Part shown: positions 1 to 10,500 of the stretch, one piece after another
Layout: every line of letters begins with the position of its first letter
How positions within the stretch are numbered: position 1 is the first letter of the stretch
DNA from: Candidatus Obscuribacter sp.
Lineage (GTDB): Bacteria > Cyanobacteriota > Vampirovibrionia > Obscuribacterales > Obscuribacteraceae
DNA: 64,000 nt
NCBI GenBank assembly: GCA_016712465.1
Contig: JADJQZ010000001.1
Coordinates: 4,774,001 to 4,838,000 of the forward strand
Reading direction: 5' to 3'
The notes under the pieces: generated by a model
What the model saw: only the letters and a program-made list of their open reading frames with translations
The model's database searches: none
What the model was told of the DNA's origin: nothing
Made by a program: the position numbers and the translations under genes

Positions 1-921
1 AAAGACATTGGTCCCAAAGCCAGTGCCGACTTGAAGGGTGACAGAGGTCTGGAACAGATTAAACCAGGCGACAAATCCTCTGAAGCAAACACCAAGCAAT
101 TCCCTTCCGATGCGCTTTTCTACAAAGCCATGAACGCCAATCCCGAATGGGCAAACGCCCCATGGCGCCCGGAAAACGAAGCGCAGAAGAAACTTCTGGC
201 TGCTATAAAAGACCCGAAAGTAGCCGAGCTGGCAGCCAAACTTCCCCCAGAGATGCTCGACGCCGCCGCCGGCAGCCCCAAAGAAGTAAACGACTTTCTA
301 GAGAAGAAGGGCTTCGGCCGCCTCTTGCAGGAACGCCCCGATGAGGAAGCGGTGGCCGCCACCATGTCGATCAAGAAAGACTGGACCGCCAAAAGAAGCT
401 CGGTCAATGTGGACGGCAAAGACTACAATGCCGTTGACAAGGACGGCTCCAAAATCTACAACGTTGACGGCAAGCCGGTTGTACAACTTTTCAAAGATCA
501 GGGCGACGGTATAAGCGTCTACGCCATTCCAGCAGACAAAAACACCACCGGCTACCAAGCCATGCAAGAAGCAAAACGCTTGATTCCCAAAGCCGAACAG
601 TCAGCACCGCAGGACCAAGGCATCGTGCGCATTCCCATGGTCGACCTAGAGGCAAGGGAAGACCTCGGTTGGTTGAAGGGCATGAAAGGCGGCGATAGAA
701 CTATAAGCCAGGCCATGATGCAAACCATGCTCAAGATGGACGAGAATGGTTTTGACGCCAAACAAGCCATAGCCATGGGAGCCACGCGCGGCTTTGCTAT
801 TCCAAAAGAACCGAAGTATACCTTCAATAGCGAATTCAATTTTGTGGTTGTAAAAGACGGACAACCTATCTTCGTGCAGCCGGTGGGCAAAGATTCCTGG
901 AAAGATCCCAAACGCAGGTAG
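1..921 (+). CDS. Serpin-like protein, C-terminal part (cut by the window's left edge)
   Basis: The reading frame is open to base 1, so the gene starts outside the window; the TTG at 31 is only the first start-like codon visible. The last ~150 residues resemble the C-terminal half of the serpin fold: a stretch VRIPMVDLEAREDLGWL like the serpin VxIPKFxIxxxxDLxxxL strand, then KMDENGFDAKQA, which resembles the serpin hinge (xVDEEGTEAAAA), then a closing strand pair FNFVVVKDGQPIFVQPV like the serpin PFLFxIxxxxxILFxGRV end. Serpins trap serine or cysteine peptidases through a reactive-centre loop. The hinge here is less Ala-rich than in classical inhibitory serpins, so inhibition is not assured. 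The family assignment is by eye. It converges on the TPR lipoprotein gene, leaving 52 nt between stops. Confidence 0.5.
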   Translation, partial: KDIGPKASADLKGDRGLEQIKPGDKSSEANTKQFPSDALFYKAMNANPEWANAPWRPENEAQKKLLAAIKDPKVAELAAKLPPEMLDAAAGSPKEVNDFLEKKGFGRLLQERPDEEAVAATMSIKKDWTAKRSSVNVDGKDYNAVDKDGSKIYNVDGKPVVQLFKDQGDGISVYAIPADKNTTGYQAMQEAKRLIPKAEQSAPQDQGIVRIPMVDLEAREDLGWLKGMKGGDRTISQAMMQTMLKMDENGFDAKQAIAMGATRGFAIPKEPKYTFNSEFNFVVVKDGQPIFVQPVGKDSWKDPKRR

Positions 922-973
922 GGTGGCAACGATACAAAACTTAGAGTATCTCAGGCCTCTAGCAAGCTCACGC

Positions 974-2545
974 TCATTTCAGCTCCGTATTCCAGGGCAG
1001 TGTTACCCATGGACTATCCGGTGATGTAAGTAAATCCTTGAGGATTTCTTCCGAATCATCCTTGTCCTCAAGATACTGCTCTCTACTCCAAAAGCATCGA
1101 CCAACCAAATACTCCTCACCCAATTGCTGCCAACTGCTGTATGTACGTTGCAACTCTCGTGCGACCGGCATCATGCGCGAGTACGCCTCAGCTTCAGACA
1201 ACCAACCTACCCGGTAGCCCCAGCGGCACAAACAAATATAGCGGCAGAGATCCCAGGCTTTCAGTCCACGCGAGCCGAACTTATCGCCATACTCTCGAAC
1301 CAGTCCAAGCCGAGCAGTTTCCGTGGAAATTTCCTTTCCTCTGGTGATAGCAGCTACAACATTCGATACGGGATTCCTGCGCCAGCCGTCATATCGCATC
1401 CACAAAGAATGATGCCCGTCATTGAGCTGCCGTTCAAGCATAGAGAGCAGATCTTCTCTCGACTCAATGCACCACCACTTCCGCAGAAGTTCCTTCTCAT
1501 GCCTAATGGAAGCTTCAGTCGGCTCCTCGCCGGATAGAGAGAAGAGCCCATCCTCATTTTGCTTAAACAACTGAGCAGAGCAAGCAATTGCCCACTGATA
1601 ATCCTTGCGAGCAGGTCGATGCTTGAGGTCGTACTGAGCAGTACGAACCTCGGCAATGTGCTGGTCGGCAATTTCCACGTCTTCGTCATCATGAGTCTCT
1701 ACGCTCATTCTTCGGAATTTGGAGAGATCTTGAAGAGCCTGGTCGTAGTCATGCAATTTCACATCAGCAAGACTAGCCCAGTAATAGTAATCTCCACCGG
1801 GCTCCTTGCACTCTGCCGCGGCAGCCATAAAATCACACTGAGCCAACTTGGGCTCGTTCTGCCGCATAAAGAACTGCGCCCGGTAATACAAAAAGCTAGG
1901 GCGATTTTTGGTCACCTCCAGGGCTCTGTCGTAATCAACCCGAGCCTGCTTAAAATTATTGAGCCCTTCCCATGCCTCTGCACGATTTCTGTATGCATAG
2001 TCGTATTTAGGATATTTGTTGATTGCCACAGTTGCATCTTGCATCGCCTTGAAATACTCCTTCTTGAGCAAATAGGCGCGAGCGCGGCAGGACCAATGTA
2101 CCGGTCCAGGACCTAGCAACATCGCCACACTGTAGTCGGAAATTGCCTTATCAAATTCTTTCAGGCTCATATAGGCATTACCCCTGTCGTTATAAGCCGT
2201 TTCCAAACGCGGATTTCCTGCCAAAGCAGCACTAAAGAACTCTACAGCATGCTCAGTTTTCCCATCGATCATGGCAATCTCACCCCGGCAATACTGTGCC
2301 TCGGGAGAGGACGGATCTTTGGCAATTATTTCCCGATATCTTCTCTTTGCCTCTTCCGGGTGACCCGTTTCGTTGGCATCGACAGCCAGGTTAACCAAAG
2401 GACGATAAATCTCAGGAGTAGGAGAGGGCGGAGGCATAACAACGGCAGCCGGATCATTGCTTTTCAAGCCACCGTGCGATGCGCAAGCAGCAAGCCCCAA
2501 TGTCGTGAAAGCCAAAAGACAGCATCCGAGTCTTGATCTAAGCAC
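974..2545 (-). CDS. TPR-repeat lipoprotein
   Basis: 523 residues from a GTG start with AGGAG about 9 nt upstream. The N-terminus is a lipoprotein signal: a hydrophobic stretch ending in the lipobox LAAC, with Cys21 as the predicted lipidated residue. Residues ~45-260 hold several tetratricopeptide repeats (for example NAYMSLKEFDKAISDY and PKYDYAYRNRAEAWEGL), a scaffold for protein-protein contact. The C-terminal ~200 residues are rich in Trp and Arg and contain no domain I recognise. It is probably anchored to a membrane on the periplasmic side. The specific partner is unknown. Confidence 0.8.
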   Translation of the reverse strand: MLRSRLGCCLLAFTTLGLAACASHGGLKSNDPAAVVMPPPSPTPEIYRPLVNLAVDANETGHPEEAKRRYREIIAKDPSSPEAQYCRGEIAMIDGKTEHAVEFFSAALAGNPRLETAYNDRGNAYMSLKEFDKAISDYSVAMLLGPGPVHWSCRARAYLLKKEYFKAMQDATVAINKYPKYDYAYRNRAEAWEGLNNFKQARVDYDRALEVTKNRPSFLYYRAQFFMRQNEPKLAQCDFMAAAAECKEPGGDYYYWASLADVKLHDYDQALQDLSKFRRMSVETHDDEDVEIADQHIAEVRTAQYDLKHRPARKDYQWAIACSAQLFKQNEDGLFSLSGEEPTEASIRHEKELLRKWWCIESREDLLSMLERQLNDGHHSLWMRYDGWRRNPVSNVVAAITRGKEISTETARLGLVREYGDKFGSRGLKAWDLCRYICLCRWGYRVGWLSEAEAYSRMMPVARELQRTYSSWQQLGEEYLVGRCFWSREQYLEDKDDSEEILKDLLTSPDSPWVTLPWNTELK

Positions 2546-2764
2546 TGCCGGTTACTCCTATAGCCCACAGCATACAATATTACTTTACCTCACCGTCAGG
2601 CAGCAGGAACTCTCCAAAACACATATTTGAATTACGGTCAGCCTTAATTGTGGAGAAGCCACTCCGGAAATGGCTGTAGACAGAAACCAAATGCCGATTA
2701 AGATAAGCCACCACCACTAGTGCGGACAATGGCACAATCTGTTCACTGAATACCGGTCGCTTTC

Positions 2765-3343
2765 ATGCCGTCGGCTGACGAGAAAGCATTTCCTAATATC
2801 CTGTGTTATTCTGGAAAATCAATGGCTATTGGCTACCTAAATCATCAACGTCGCAGCCTTGAGGAGCACCTTCCGATGTTACCAGGGGAGAACATTCCAA
2901 GTTCCGAAGATTGGGGACCTATCCAGGATGGAGACAGCTGGGCGCGGAAGATATACATGGGTAAATCCCTAACTGAGGTAATTCAGCGATTTTCCGAACT
3001 CCCAACTTCTGCAGCCGAGGACTTAAGCTTCATGGCAGACGGACCCTTTCGATATTACATATTTGGATTTCAAAAGATCCTGCTCCCCAGCGACGGCGAC
3101 GAGAAGATGCAAGCGGAAGAACCTGGGTTAGCGGCCAATGCATTCCTCAATGTGGTCCATTCAACATTAAAACAGTGCCCACATAAAATCATGCCGGTCA
3201 TGGATCAGCTCTTGCCGACGGTTGAGTACATTGCCGGCAACCAAGCAACCTACGAAGCCGCCGAAGAAGTTTTCGGGAATTTCCAGGAAATCTTGACCCA
3301 GATTCAGTTTCTATACAGTATCCGGCAATGTGAGATTTGTTGA
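2765..3343 (+). CDS. Hypothetical protein
   Basis: 192 residues, no recognised family, no signal peptide or membrane segment. The protein is mixed alpha/beta in look, with a helical C-terminal half and a final pair of cysteines in RQCEIC. The ATG at 2765 has no clear ribosome-binding site; an in-frame ATG at 2822 is an alternative start. The stop lies 6 nt before the start of the following cysteine-peptidase-like gene, so the two are probably cotranscribed. The upstream 220 nt separate it from the divergent TPR lipoprotein gene and should hold promoters for both. Confidence 0.55.
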   Translation: MPSADEKAFPNILCYSGKSMAIGYLNHQRRSLEEHLPMLPGENIPSSEDWGPIQDGDSWARKIYMGKSLTEVIQRFSELPTSAAEDLSFMADGPFRYYIFGFQKILLPSDGDEKMQAEEPGLAANAFLNVVHSTLKQCPHKIMPVMDQLLPTVEYIAGNQATYEAAEEVFGNFQEILTQIQFLYSIRQCEIC

Positions 3344-3349
3344 GCGGTT

Positions 3350-3994
3350 ATGGACAAAGCCAACACTTCAGATGAACCAACTACAAGTAGGCGGGTTAGG
3401 GACAAAGGCAACACCTCCTTGACTCGAATTGTTCACACTATAGTTCTCCTTGCCGCGCTTACCAGCTTTCAGCCTGCCTCTGCCGAAAAAACTAAGAGCG
3501 CCGCAACTTCCACCGCGCTCTCAAAGAAGGTTTTCCAGGCGGCTAAAACATCAGTTGGCAAGGAAATGTGGAAAGGTTATGGACTTCCAAACGGCAAACT
3601 CGGCTGTGCTGCCGCGCTGTGCAACGTGTTAAAAAAGGCGGGCGTAAGTTCGGTCAGGACGCCCCTAGTCACTGCCATGCGCAGGCAACTGCTCAACAGT
3701 CGAACTATCTGTTCAGAACGAATCATTCGCAATGGAGAAGGCCGCGAAATCAATGATAAGGCGCTATTGAAGGACTGCCAACCAGGGGACATCCTGCTTG
3801 CCTTCGAGGAACCACCAAGCAAGCTCAACGGCGGTGCCAGTGCTCATTGCGGCATAATGGGCGAGGCCACTCAGGTCTACACAAATAACTGGGTAGACGG
3901 AATTTGGACTGAGGTTGAAATACATCAGATGTTCGATTACTACCCATATATTAGACTACTTCGCCTGGGCGGGAAGAAAATCGGCGCTGGCTAG
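3350..3994 (+). CDS. Probable secreted NlpC/P60-like cysteine peptidase
   Basis: 214 residues. A hydrophobic stretch near residues 26-42 ending in ASA reads as a signal peptide, preceded by an unusually long polar N-terminus, so the true start may be further in. The mature part has a Cys in LGCAAALCNVL at the N-terminus of a helix, then QPGDILLAF, then SAHCGIMG, and a later TNNW. This Cys - GDI - H order is that of NlpC/P60 and CHAP papain-like peptidases, which cleave peptidoglycan stem peptides; the His of HCGIM would be the base. The match is to the fold's pattern rather than to a strong family signature. It lies 6 nt after the preceding hypothetical gene. Confidence 0.55.
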   Translation: MDKANTSDEPTTSRRVRDKGNTSLTRIVHTIVLLAALTSFQPASAEKTKSAATSTALSKKVFQAAKTSVGKEMWKGYGLPNGKLGCAAALCNVLKKAGVSSVRTPLVTAMRRQLLNSRTICSERIIRNGEGREINDKALLKDCQPGDILLAFEEPPSKLNGGASAHCGIMGEATQVYTNNWVDGIWTEVEIHQMFDYYPYIRLLRLGGKKIGAG

Positions 3995-4080
3995 GGTTAC
4001 AAGCGCACCCTGGAGGACGGAAGGGCAGAGAAAAGGATAGTGAGACCTTGCACGCGATTTTCGCACCCTTGTACCCTATT

Positions 4081-4098
4081 TGCGTACATTTGTACGCA
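4081..4098. promoter_or_regulatory. Perfect inverted repeat, operator-like
   Basis: TGCGTACA-TT-TGTACGCA: 8-bp arms separated by 2 bp, in the ~310-nt gap between the peptidase-like gene and the small exported protein. The short spacer suits a dimeric DNA-binding protein better than an RNA hairpin. No regulator is assignable. Confidence 0.35.
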
Positions 4099-4191
4099 TT
4101 TTGCGTCACACCTAAGCCTGGACAGGCTAGTCGGCCGACCCACCTGGCAACCGGCGGGAACATAACTCCAAATGAGAACTCTCGACATAGT

Positions 4192-4208
4192 AGTCGGTTT
4201 TACCGACT
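4192..4208. other. Short inverted repeat / hairpin
   Basis: AGTCGGT-TTT-ACCGACT: 7-bp arms and a 3-nt loop, about 100 nt before the start at 4306. It has no T-run after it on the + strand, so it is not a canonical intrinsic terminator for the upstream gene. Confidence 0.3.
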
Positions 4209-4305
4209 GGCAAAGAGCTACAATAAGATCCTGCTGAACAGAAACGCATAGGCAGCCAGGGATGTTTCCGAATTGCTCACCTCTAAATTCTACTTGCGAG
4301 GGCTC

Positions 4306-4755
4306 ATGAGAATCGAACTTATCTTCGTCCTGGTAGTGGCACTTGGAGCAGGCACCGCCCCCAAAGCTGACTCGTTCTTGTGGGTGGACCCCGAAGTACT
4401 GGAGGAACGCTCTTTCGAAGACACGGGCAGTAAATTCTACATCCTCTCTAAATTGCCCTATGGTCCGCGAACACTCAGTCTTCTGATCACCAGAAATGGT
4501 ATTCCACAACTACGGTTCAGCCATACGATTAAACCGCTGACAACAATACCGACAGAATTAGCTGAAGATCTTTTAGCTGAGAAGGCAGTTGGTGGAGTTA
4601 TCACTTCCAGACTCTTTGCCTGGAACGGAAAGGAGAGCAAGCAGTTCACGGTACGAGGAAAAATTCTGAATGGTGCTTTGTCTGCCTACCAGGTAACTGG
4701 AGAGGATATAAGCAGCACACAGTTTCAAGAGATCGAGGACGCACCACTCCGTTAA
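4306..4755 (+). CDS. Small exported protein of unknown function
   Basis: 149 residues from the ATG at 4306, chosen over an upstream TTG (4273) because it directly precedes a signal peptide and has GAGGG about 6 nt before it. The N-terminus (MRIELIFVLVVALGAG) is a cleavable signal sequence with a likely cut near APKADS. The mature protein is ~125 residues, probably beta-rich, without recognised motifs. It stands alone, with gaps of ~310 nt before and ~120 nt after. Confidence 0.6.
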   Translation: MRIELIFVLVVALGAGTAPKADSFLWVDPEVLEERSFEDTGSKFYILSKLPYGPRTLSLLITRNGIPQLRFSHTIKPLTTIPTELAEDLLAEKAVGGVITSRLFAWNGKESKQFTVRGKILNGALSAYQVTGEDISSTQFQEIEDAPLR

Positions 4756-4877
4756 CATACAGCCCTGCACTCAAAACTCGAAGCTCATCTTGAGGTGGTA
4801 AGATTGTCGTCACCTGAGTATCCACAGAGCTGACAGGGTAAAATGCGCCGGGAAAGCCTGACGCGAGGAGCAACAAA

Positions 4878-5372
4878 ATGAACAAGATGACCACCTGCCT
4901 CTGGTTCGACCACGGCAAGGCCCGTGAAGCGGCTGAATTTTACGCCAGTGTTTTCCCCGACAGCCATGTGGGTAAGGCACACGCCTCGGCTGCGGACAAT
5001 CCCTCGGCGAAAGAGGGCGATGAGCTCACCGTCGAATTCACCGTTCTGGGTCAATCGTTCCTTGGGATAAATGGTGGACCACTCTTCAAGCCGAACATGG
5101 CGGTCAGCTTCATGGTCATGACAGACAATCAAGAAGATACCGATCGTTACTGGAATGCGATCATAAATAACGGCGGCGAAGAAAGCCACTGCGGTTGGTG
5201 CACAGATCGCTGGGGCTTCGCCTGGCAGATCACGCCTCGCGCTCTCATCGAGGCAACCACCGACCCCGACCGCGCTGCTGCAAAACGGGCAATGGAAGCG
5301 ATGATGACAATGAACAAGATAGACATCGCCACCATTGAGGCGGCACGTCGCGGCGAACCGGCTACCAAGTAA
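4878..5372 (+). CDS. VOC-fold (PhnB / 3-demethylubiquinone-9 methyltransferase-like) protein
   Basis: 164 residues. It begins MNKMTTCLWFDHGKAREAAEFY, continues SVFPDSHVG, and has CGWCTDRWGFAWQITPRAL near residue 110. That pattern is typical of the glyoxalase/VOC family proteins annotated as 3-dmu-9_3-mt or PhnB. Members are small cytoplasmic proteins built from paired beta-alpha-beta-beta-beta units; despite the name, most are not methyltransferases and their substrates are unknown. GAGGAG lies ~9 nt before the ATG. It stands alone on the + strand, convergent with the hybrid histidine kinase. Confidence 0.85.
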   Translation: MNKMTTCLWFDHGKAREAAEFYASVFPDSHVGKAHASAADNPSAKEGDELTVEFTVLGQSFLGINGGPLFKPNMAVSFMVMTDNQEDTDRYWNAIINNGGEESHCGWCTDRWGFAWQITPRALIEATTDPDRAAAKRAMEAMMTMNKIDIATIEAARRGEPATK

Positions 5373-5450
5373 AGCCTGTTCATAACCAATTGTCTTATTC
5401 TGGGCGTGTATACAAGACTCCGAACCTCACCGCACGCTGAAGCTGCTCGA

Positions 5451-7517
5451 TCACAACCACCTGCTAAGCATTGTTTTCAAATGCATAACATCGATTGGCT
5501 TGATCAAAAAATCATCCATTCCACTGGCGAAACAGCGCTCCCGAGTACCAGCCATCGCATGAGCGGTTATAGCCACTATGGGAACATGGTTACCAGTTGA
5601 CTTCTCCATGGTACGAATGCAGCGTGCCGCTTCTATGCCGTCCATTAGAGGCATCTGTAAATCCATTAGAATCAATGCATAATTTGTGCGTGACATCGCT
5701 TCTACCGCTTCACGTCCGTTTGCTGCGGTGTGCACGCTGGCTCCCAGCTTGCGTAACTGCATTTGAAATAGTTGTCGTAAAGTCTCATCATCATCAACAA
5801 CAAGAATGACATTGCAGTCGTCGTCGGCAGATGCCACTGTCGGTGAGCTCGGTTCCACCTCTGCGGTTGTAGTCGAAACTACTTTGCCGGGAGTAAATCC
5901 GGCGACCTTATTCATATCCGGGCGCTTAAGCGGAACTGAGAACCAGAAGGTAGATCCCTCGCCCTCTTTTGATTCCACACCCACCTTACCAGCCATTATG
6001 TCAACGAGATGCTTACAGATGGACAAACCAAGGCCGGTACCACCAGCTTTGCGGGTGCCCACTTGAACAAGGGGCTGAAACAGCTTGGGAATGTCAGTCT
6101 CTGACAAACCAATGCCGGTATCAGTTACTGCGAATCTGACTTGCACGCGTGAGCCGTCGTCATCATCAACGGTTGCCTTAACTACGATTTCACCGACCTC
6201 AGTAAAGCGGACGGCATTGGCGATTAAGTTAACCAGGATTTGATGCAGTTTAACCGGATCTCCTTCCAGAAGCGGAGGAAGGTTCGGATCAAACACAGTG
6301 CGTAGCGGCAGCGATTTTCGCCTGGAGTCTTGAGCGAGCACATCCGCGGCCCCCTCGACCAGAGAAACCGGCACGAATTCCTTTTTCTCCAGTGCCACTT
6401 TGCCGGCTTCGATTTTGTACAAATCGAGCATTTCATTTACGATATTCAGCAGCGAAGTTGCTGACTCATATGCCAGGTCAAGTACTTTGGTCGTTTCATC
6501 ATCCAATGAGTTGTCGTCAACCAACACCAACTCCAGAAGTCCGATCACTGCGCTTATCGGTGTGCGCAGTTCATGGCTGGTGCGGGCGACGAAATCCGTC
6601 TTAAACTTGGATGCCTGTAATGCCTCATCTCTTGCCAGAGCAAGTGTTTGATTCAAGGCATTCAGCTCCTCATTCATATTTACCAGGTCGCTGGTGCGCT
6701 CGGCTACCCGCTTCTCCAACTGATCGTTGGCCTTGCGTAACTCCTCCTCCGCACGTTCCCGCTCAGTAACATCATGGAAGACCAGAATTATGCCGACGAT
6801 GTTGCCGGAGTCATCTTTAATAGGCGCCGCACTCTCGTCGATCGGAACCTCCCTTCCGTCTTTCGCCACAAGCGAAGTGTAGCTGGAAGTGCCAACGGCG
6901 ATGCCTCGTGCCAGCACTTTTGCCGCCGCATTCTCAACGGGCTGACCAGTCTTACTGTTGACTATTTTGAAGACATCGGTCAACCTGGCACCCAATAGCT
7001 CATCTTGCGTCCAGCCGGTTAGTCTCTCGGCCGCAGCATTCATGAATGTAATTGAACCGTTCTTGTCGGTGGCAATGACAGCATCGGCGATGCTCTTAAG
7101 AGTGGTGGAAAACCACTTCTCTCTTTCTCTGGTCTCTTTCTCGACCTTGTGTTTGTAGATGGCCATCTCAATGGCGATGAGAATCTCTCTGTCCCGGTAA
7201 GGCTTGACGATGTATCCGTAAGGCTCGGTGATCTTGGCCCTTTTCAGGGTGCCTTCGTCCGCATAGGCAGTGACATAAATGACGGGAATGTCATAGGCAG
7301 ACCTGATCAATTCGGCTGCCTGAATGCCGTCAATACTGCCATTCAGCATGATATCCATCAGCACCAGATCGGGGCGCATGTCTGCGGCTTTCTGCACTGC
7401 TTCTTCGCCCGACATGACAATTTCAGAAGCAGAAAATCCAGCCGTCTTCAGGCGGCGCTGCATGTTGAGCGCCTCCACTCCTTCGTCTTCAACTATCAGA
7501 ATCTTGACGCCATCCAT
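5451..7517 (-). CDS. Hybrid histidine kinase (REC-PAS-HisKA-HATPase-REC)
   Basis: 688 residues, no membrane segment, so a cytoplasmic phosphorelay protein. Domains in order: an N-terminal receiver (phospho-acceptor Asp in LVLMDIML, residues ~1-120), a PAS domain (~140-260) with the usual DITERERAEEEL exit helix and coiled coil, the HisKA helix with the phospho-His in TSHELRTPISAV (~310), an HATPase domain with N box NLIANAVRF, G1 DTGIGL and G2 GGTGLGLS, and a C-terminal receiver (LILMDLQMPLMDG). Its ATG overlaps the stop of the preceding giant kinase as TAATG, indicating translational coupling. The first receiver could accept phosphate from that kinase. Confidence 0.92.
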   Translation of the reverse strand: MDGVKILIVEDEGVEALNMQRRLKTAGFSASEIVMSGEEAVQKAADMRPDLVLMDIMLNGSIDGIQAAELIRSAYDIPVIYVTAYADEGTLKRAKITEPYGYIVKPYRDREILIAIEMAIYKHKVEKETREREKWFSTTLKSIADAVIATDKNGSITFMNAAAERLTGWTQDELLGARLTDVFKIVNSKTGQPVENAAAKVLARGIAVGTSSYTSLVAKDGREVPIDESAAPIKDDSGNIVGIILVFHDVTERERAEEELRKANDQLEKRVAERTSDLVNMNEELNALNQTLALARDEALQASKFKTDFVARTSHELRTPISAVIGLLELVLVDDNSLDDETTKVLDLAYESATSLLNIVNEMLDLYKIEAGKVALEKKEFVPVSLVEGAADVLAQDSRRKSLPLRTVFDPNLPPLLEGDPVKLHQILVNLIANAVRFTEVGEIVVKATVDDDDGSRVQVRFAVTDTGIGLSETDIPKLFQPLVQVGTRKAGGTGLGLSICKHLVDIMAGKVGVESKEGEGSTFWFSVPLKRPDMNKVAGFTPGKVVSTTTAEVEPSSPTVASADDDCNVILVVDDDETLRQLFQMQLRKLGASVHTAANGREAVEAMSRTNYALILMDLQMPLMDGIEAARCIRTMEKSTGNHVPIVAITAHAMAGTRERCFASGMDDFLIKPIDVMHLKTMLSRWL

Positions 7518-10500
7518 TAAGCTAATCCTCTGCTATTTCTTACGTCAAAAGTAATCGTAAACCTGGCACCGTCGGTCGCATCAATGAGAAGCGTGCCCTT
7601 GAGTTGCTTTACAAGCACATCCACAAGTTTGATGCCCAGCGATTCTGTCTTTTGCACTTCAAAGTTCTCGGGAAGACCGATGCCGTTGTCTCCCACTTCC
7701 AGTGTAAAAATACCACCGCTGTCTCGGCAGAATCCGATGCGGATTTGCGGCTGCCGGTTAGGCATCCGCCTCGACGAAGGAAAGGCGTGCTTGAGAGAGT
7801 TGGAGACTAGCTCGTTGATGATCAAGGCGCATGGGATGAGCTTATTTACGTCAACGGAAATTTTATCCACCTGGAGGTTCAAATCGATGTCACCGTCATC
7901 GACTCCATATGAGAGGAATAGGTTATCGGCCAGGCTCTGTATATATTCCTCAACCTCAATTTCTGAAAGAGATTCAGATTCATACAACTTTTCGTGGATG
8001 AGGGCCATTGAGTAGATGCGGTTCTGGCTCTCCTTAAACAGCTCAATAGCCTGTTCGCTCTTGAGATATGGCAATTGTAGATCAAGCATGCTTTTGATTA
8101 TCTCAAGGTTGTTTTTAACACGATGGTGAATTTCCTTGAGCATTACCTCCTTCTCTCTAAGCGATCTCTTGATCTGCTCGTCTGCATTTTTCATGTCTTC
8201 CATCAAACGAGCGTTCTCCAGCGAAATCGCCGCTTGAGACGTCAAAAGTTCCGTCATCAGGCTCTTCTCAGGCGTAAAGATCGAATCCGAGAGACGGTTT
8301 TCCAGGTAGAGGATGCCAATCATTCTAGATTGTTTGACGACCGGGATGCATAGCACAGAGCGCAATTTCATGCTCTGCACTTCTGCATTTTCGCTGAATA
8401 GTCCATCCTGCACAGCGTTATTTAAAATCACCCTCTCGCCGGTACGAAATACGTAACGCACGATAGCTTTGCAAATGTCGCCGGCATCATCAAATCTCTG
8501 AGCAAGAGTACGCACTTCCTGCTTTCCAGTAACATGACTTTCGGCACGAACAAGGAGATTGCCGGCATCTTCAATGAGCAAGTAGCCGTGCTGAGCACCG
8601 GAACACTCGATAACCACATTCATGATTTTCTTCAGCAACGCATTCTGCTCGATTTCCGCGGATATGGCCAGTGATGATTTCATCAGGTAGTCTACGTCGA
8701 GAGCCGGAAGGATGGATGGAGAAGATCCGACATCATGCGCTGTCGGATGCAACTTCTCTTCCTCAAAAAACTCAGGATGTCTTTCGAAGAGATTAATCTC
8801 TTTGCGCTCTGCCCGACACTTCTTATACAGACGGGCAGCTTCGGCAAAATAGATTCTGGCGGAATTCTGACCGGACTGAAGGAGAAGCTCACCAAGACTC
8901 TCGTTAAGATGACCCTGCAGGAAGGTGTAATTCTGCTGGCCGGCCGAATCTATGGCGTCCATATAGAGGCTTCTTGCTTCCCGGATGTCCCCGGTCACTC
9001 GCGCCACTTCGGCCAGGAGAAAAGCAAGATAGGGCTTGAGCAAGGGACCAAAGGCAGCCCATGTCTGAATCTTCGCTATCAGAGGTTCGATTTCGGCAAG
9101 CAGCTCCTGCTTGTCTTGGAACCGTTGACCTTTCTCGTATAGCTTCAGTGCATTAAGCACCAGGAAAACATGCCATTGCCTCTTCAGAACATTGTCGGTC
9201 AGGCCAGTCAGATATTTTCTGACGGTCTCGAGATATTCCTGCGCCTTTTCGTGTTGCCCAAAGTAGTAGTAGGCCAACGCCAGGTGTACAAAGTAACTGC
9301 CGGCTGAGGCCACGTGGTTGTCTTGCTCCCAGGTTCTCAGTTTCTCGGTCATATCAATGGGAACATAGGCTTTCTTCATGGGCGCGACCCAGCCGGCCTG
9401 CATGGCTTCGGCCAATCCTACCGAGAATGAAAGGTGGTAGCGCTTAGAGAACTGCAGGCATTCCCGTGCATAGTCTTCTATTTTCGAAAAATCTGCGCCC
9501 TGAACCTGGAGGTTCCACATCAACGGACCATAGGAAAGCCCCGCGTTGTAGAGGTCTCCGCAGTTCCGCCCGCATTGGATGCCCTTGAGAGCGTACTCGA
9601 CGATAGCCTGGGGATGGCTCCTGGAGTGCATGTTGCACCAGACAATTCCGTTCATGCCCCGTGTGGCACCGAAGGTATTCGGATACTTTGCAGAAAGATC
9701 CCGAGCCAGGTCTTCGTATTTGAAGGCCTGCTCGAACTCTTCCTCCTCACCAAGATGCAGTCCCATAATGCTGAAAGAATAGATTACGGATTCGTCCATG
9801 CCTCCAGCCAGACAGTGTTCGGTTGATTGCGCAGCGGAGAGATAGAGCTGAGGCACGAGTCCGGACATGTAGAGGTCAGGAATAAGTTCGCTGTAAAATG
9901 CCAGTTCGATCTTGCTCTTTCTGTCTTTGGTAAAGGGCATATTCAATATGGCCCCCCACGGATCGCTGGTCTTTGAGGCGATTTCCGCCATCAGCCGCTC
10001 TCTTCTCAGTACTGCTTCCGCAGGCTCATGGGGGATGGCCTTTTGGAAATAGTCCAGTCCTCGGTTGGCGGTTTCAATGGCCTTGATGAAGTTTCCCACG
10101 GAGGAAAGCGAAGTGGTCTGTTCAGCCAGACATTCGGCCTTGTCCAGATCGTTCTTGGCGCGCTCCAATAGCTGCGTCAAGAGTGCCTCGGAATCTTCAT
10201 ACTTGCCGCACATCAACTCGGTTTTAGCCGCTTTCTGATAGATTCGGAAAGTGTCTTCATAGTGCTCCTCATTCCAGCAGTCGGCGGGCAGCAAATTCCG
10301 GCTCAGATTGAAATAATCATTTGCCGCATCTGTTGCCAGGGCCCTCAGTGCCTTGTTTCCAGCATGATAGTTCAAAGAGGACAAGCGATAGGCGGCGGAT
10401 GGATCGAGAGTCTCGTCTCTGCCGAGATTGAGATGGGAAACGATTGTAAATAGGTTATCCACACCTTCTATGTCATCAGTGCCGGGGGGGAGCAACGCTA

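Noticed and set aside
10484..10490. A run of seven G in the giant kinase gene as a possible phase-variable tract
   Set aside because: The run is short for slippage and the reading frame is intact and continuous on both sides.
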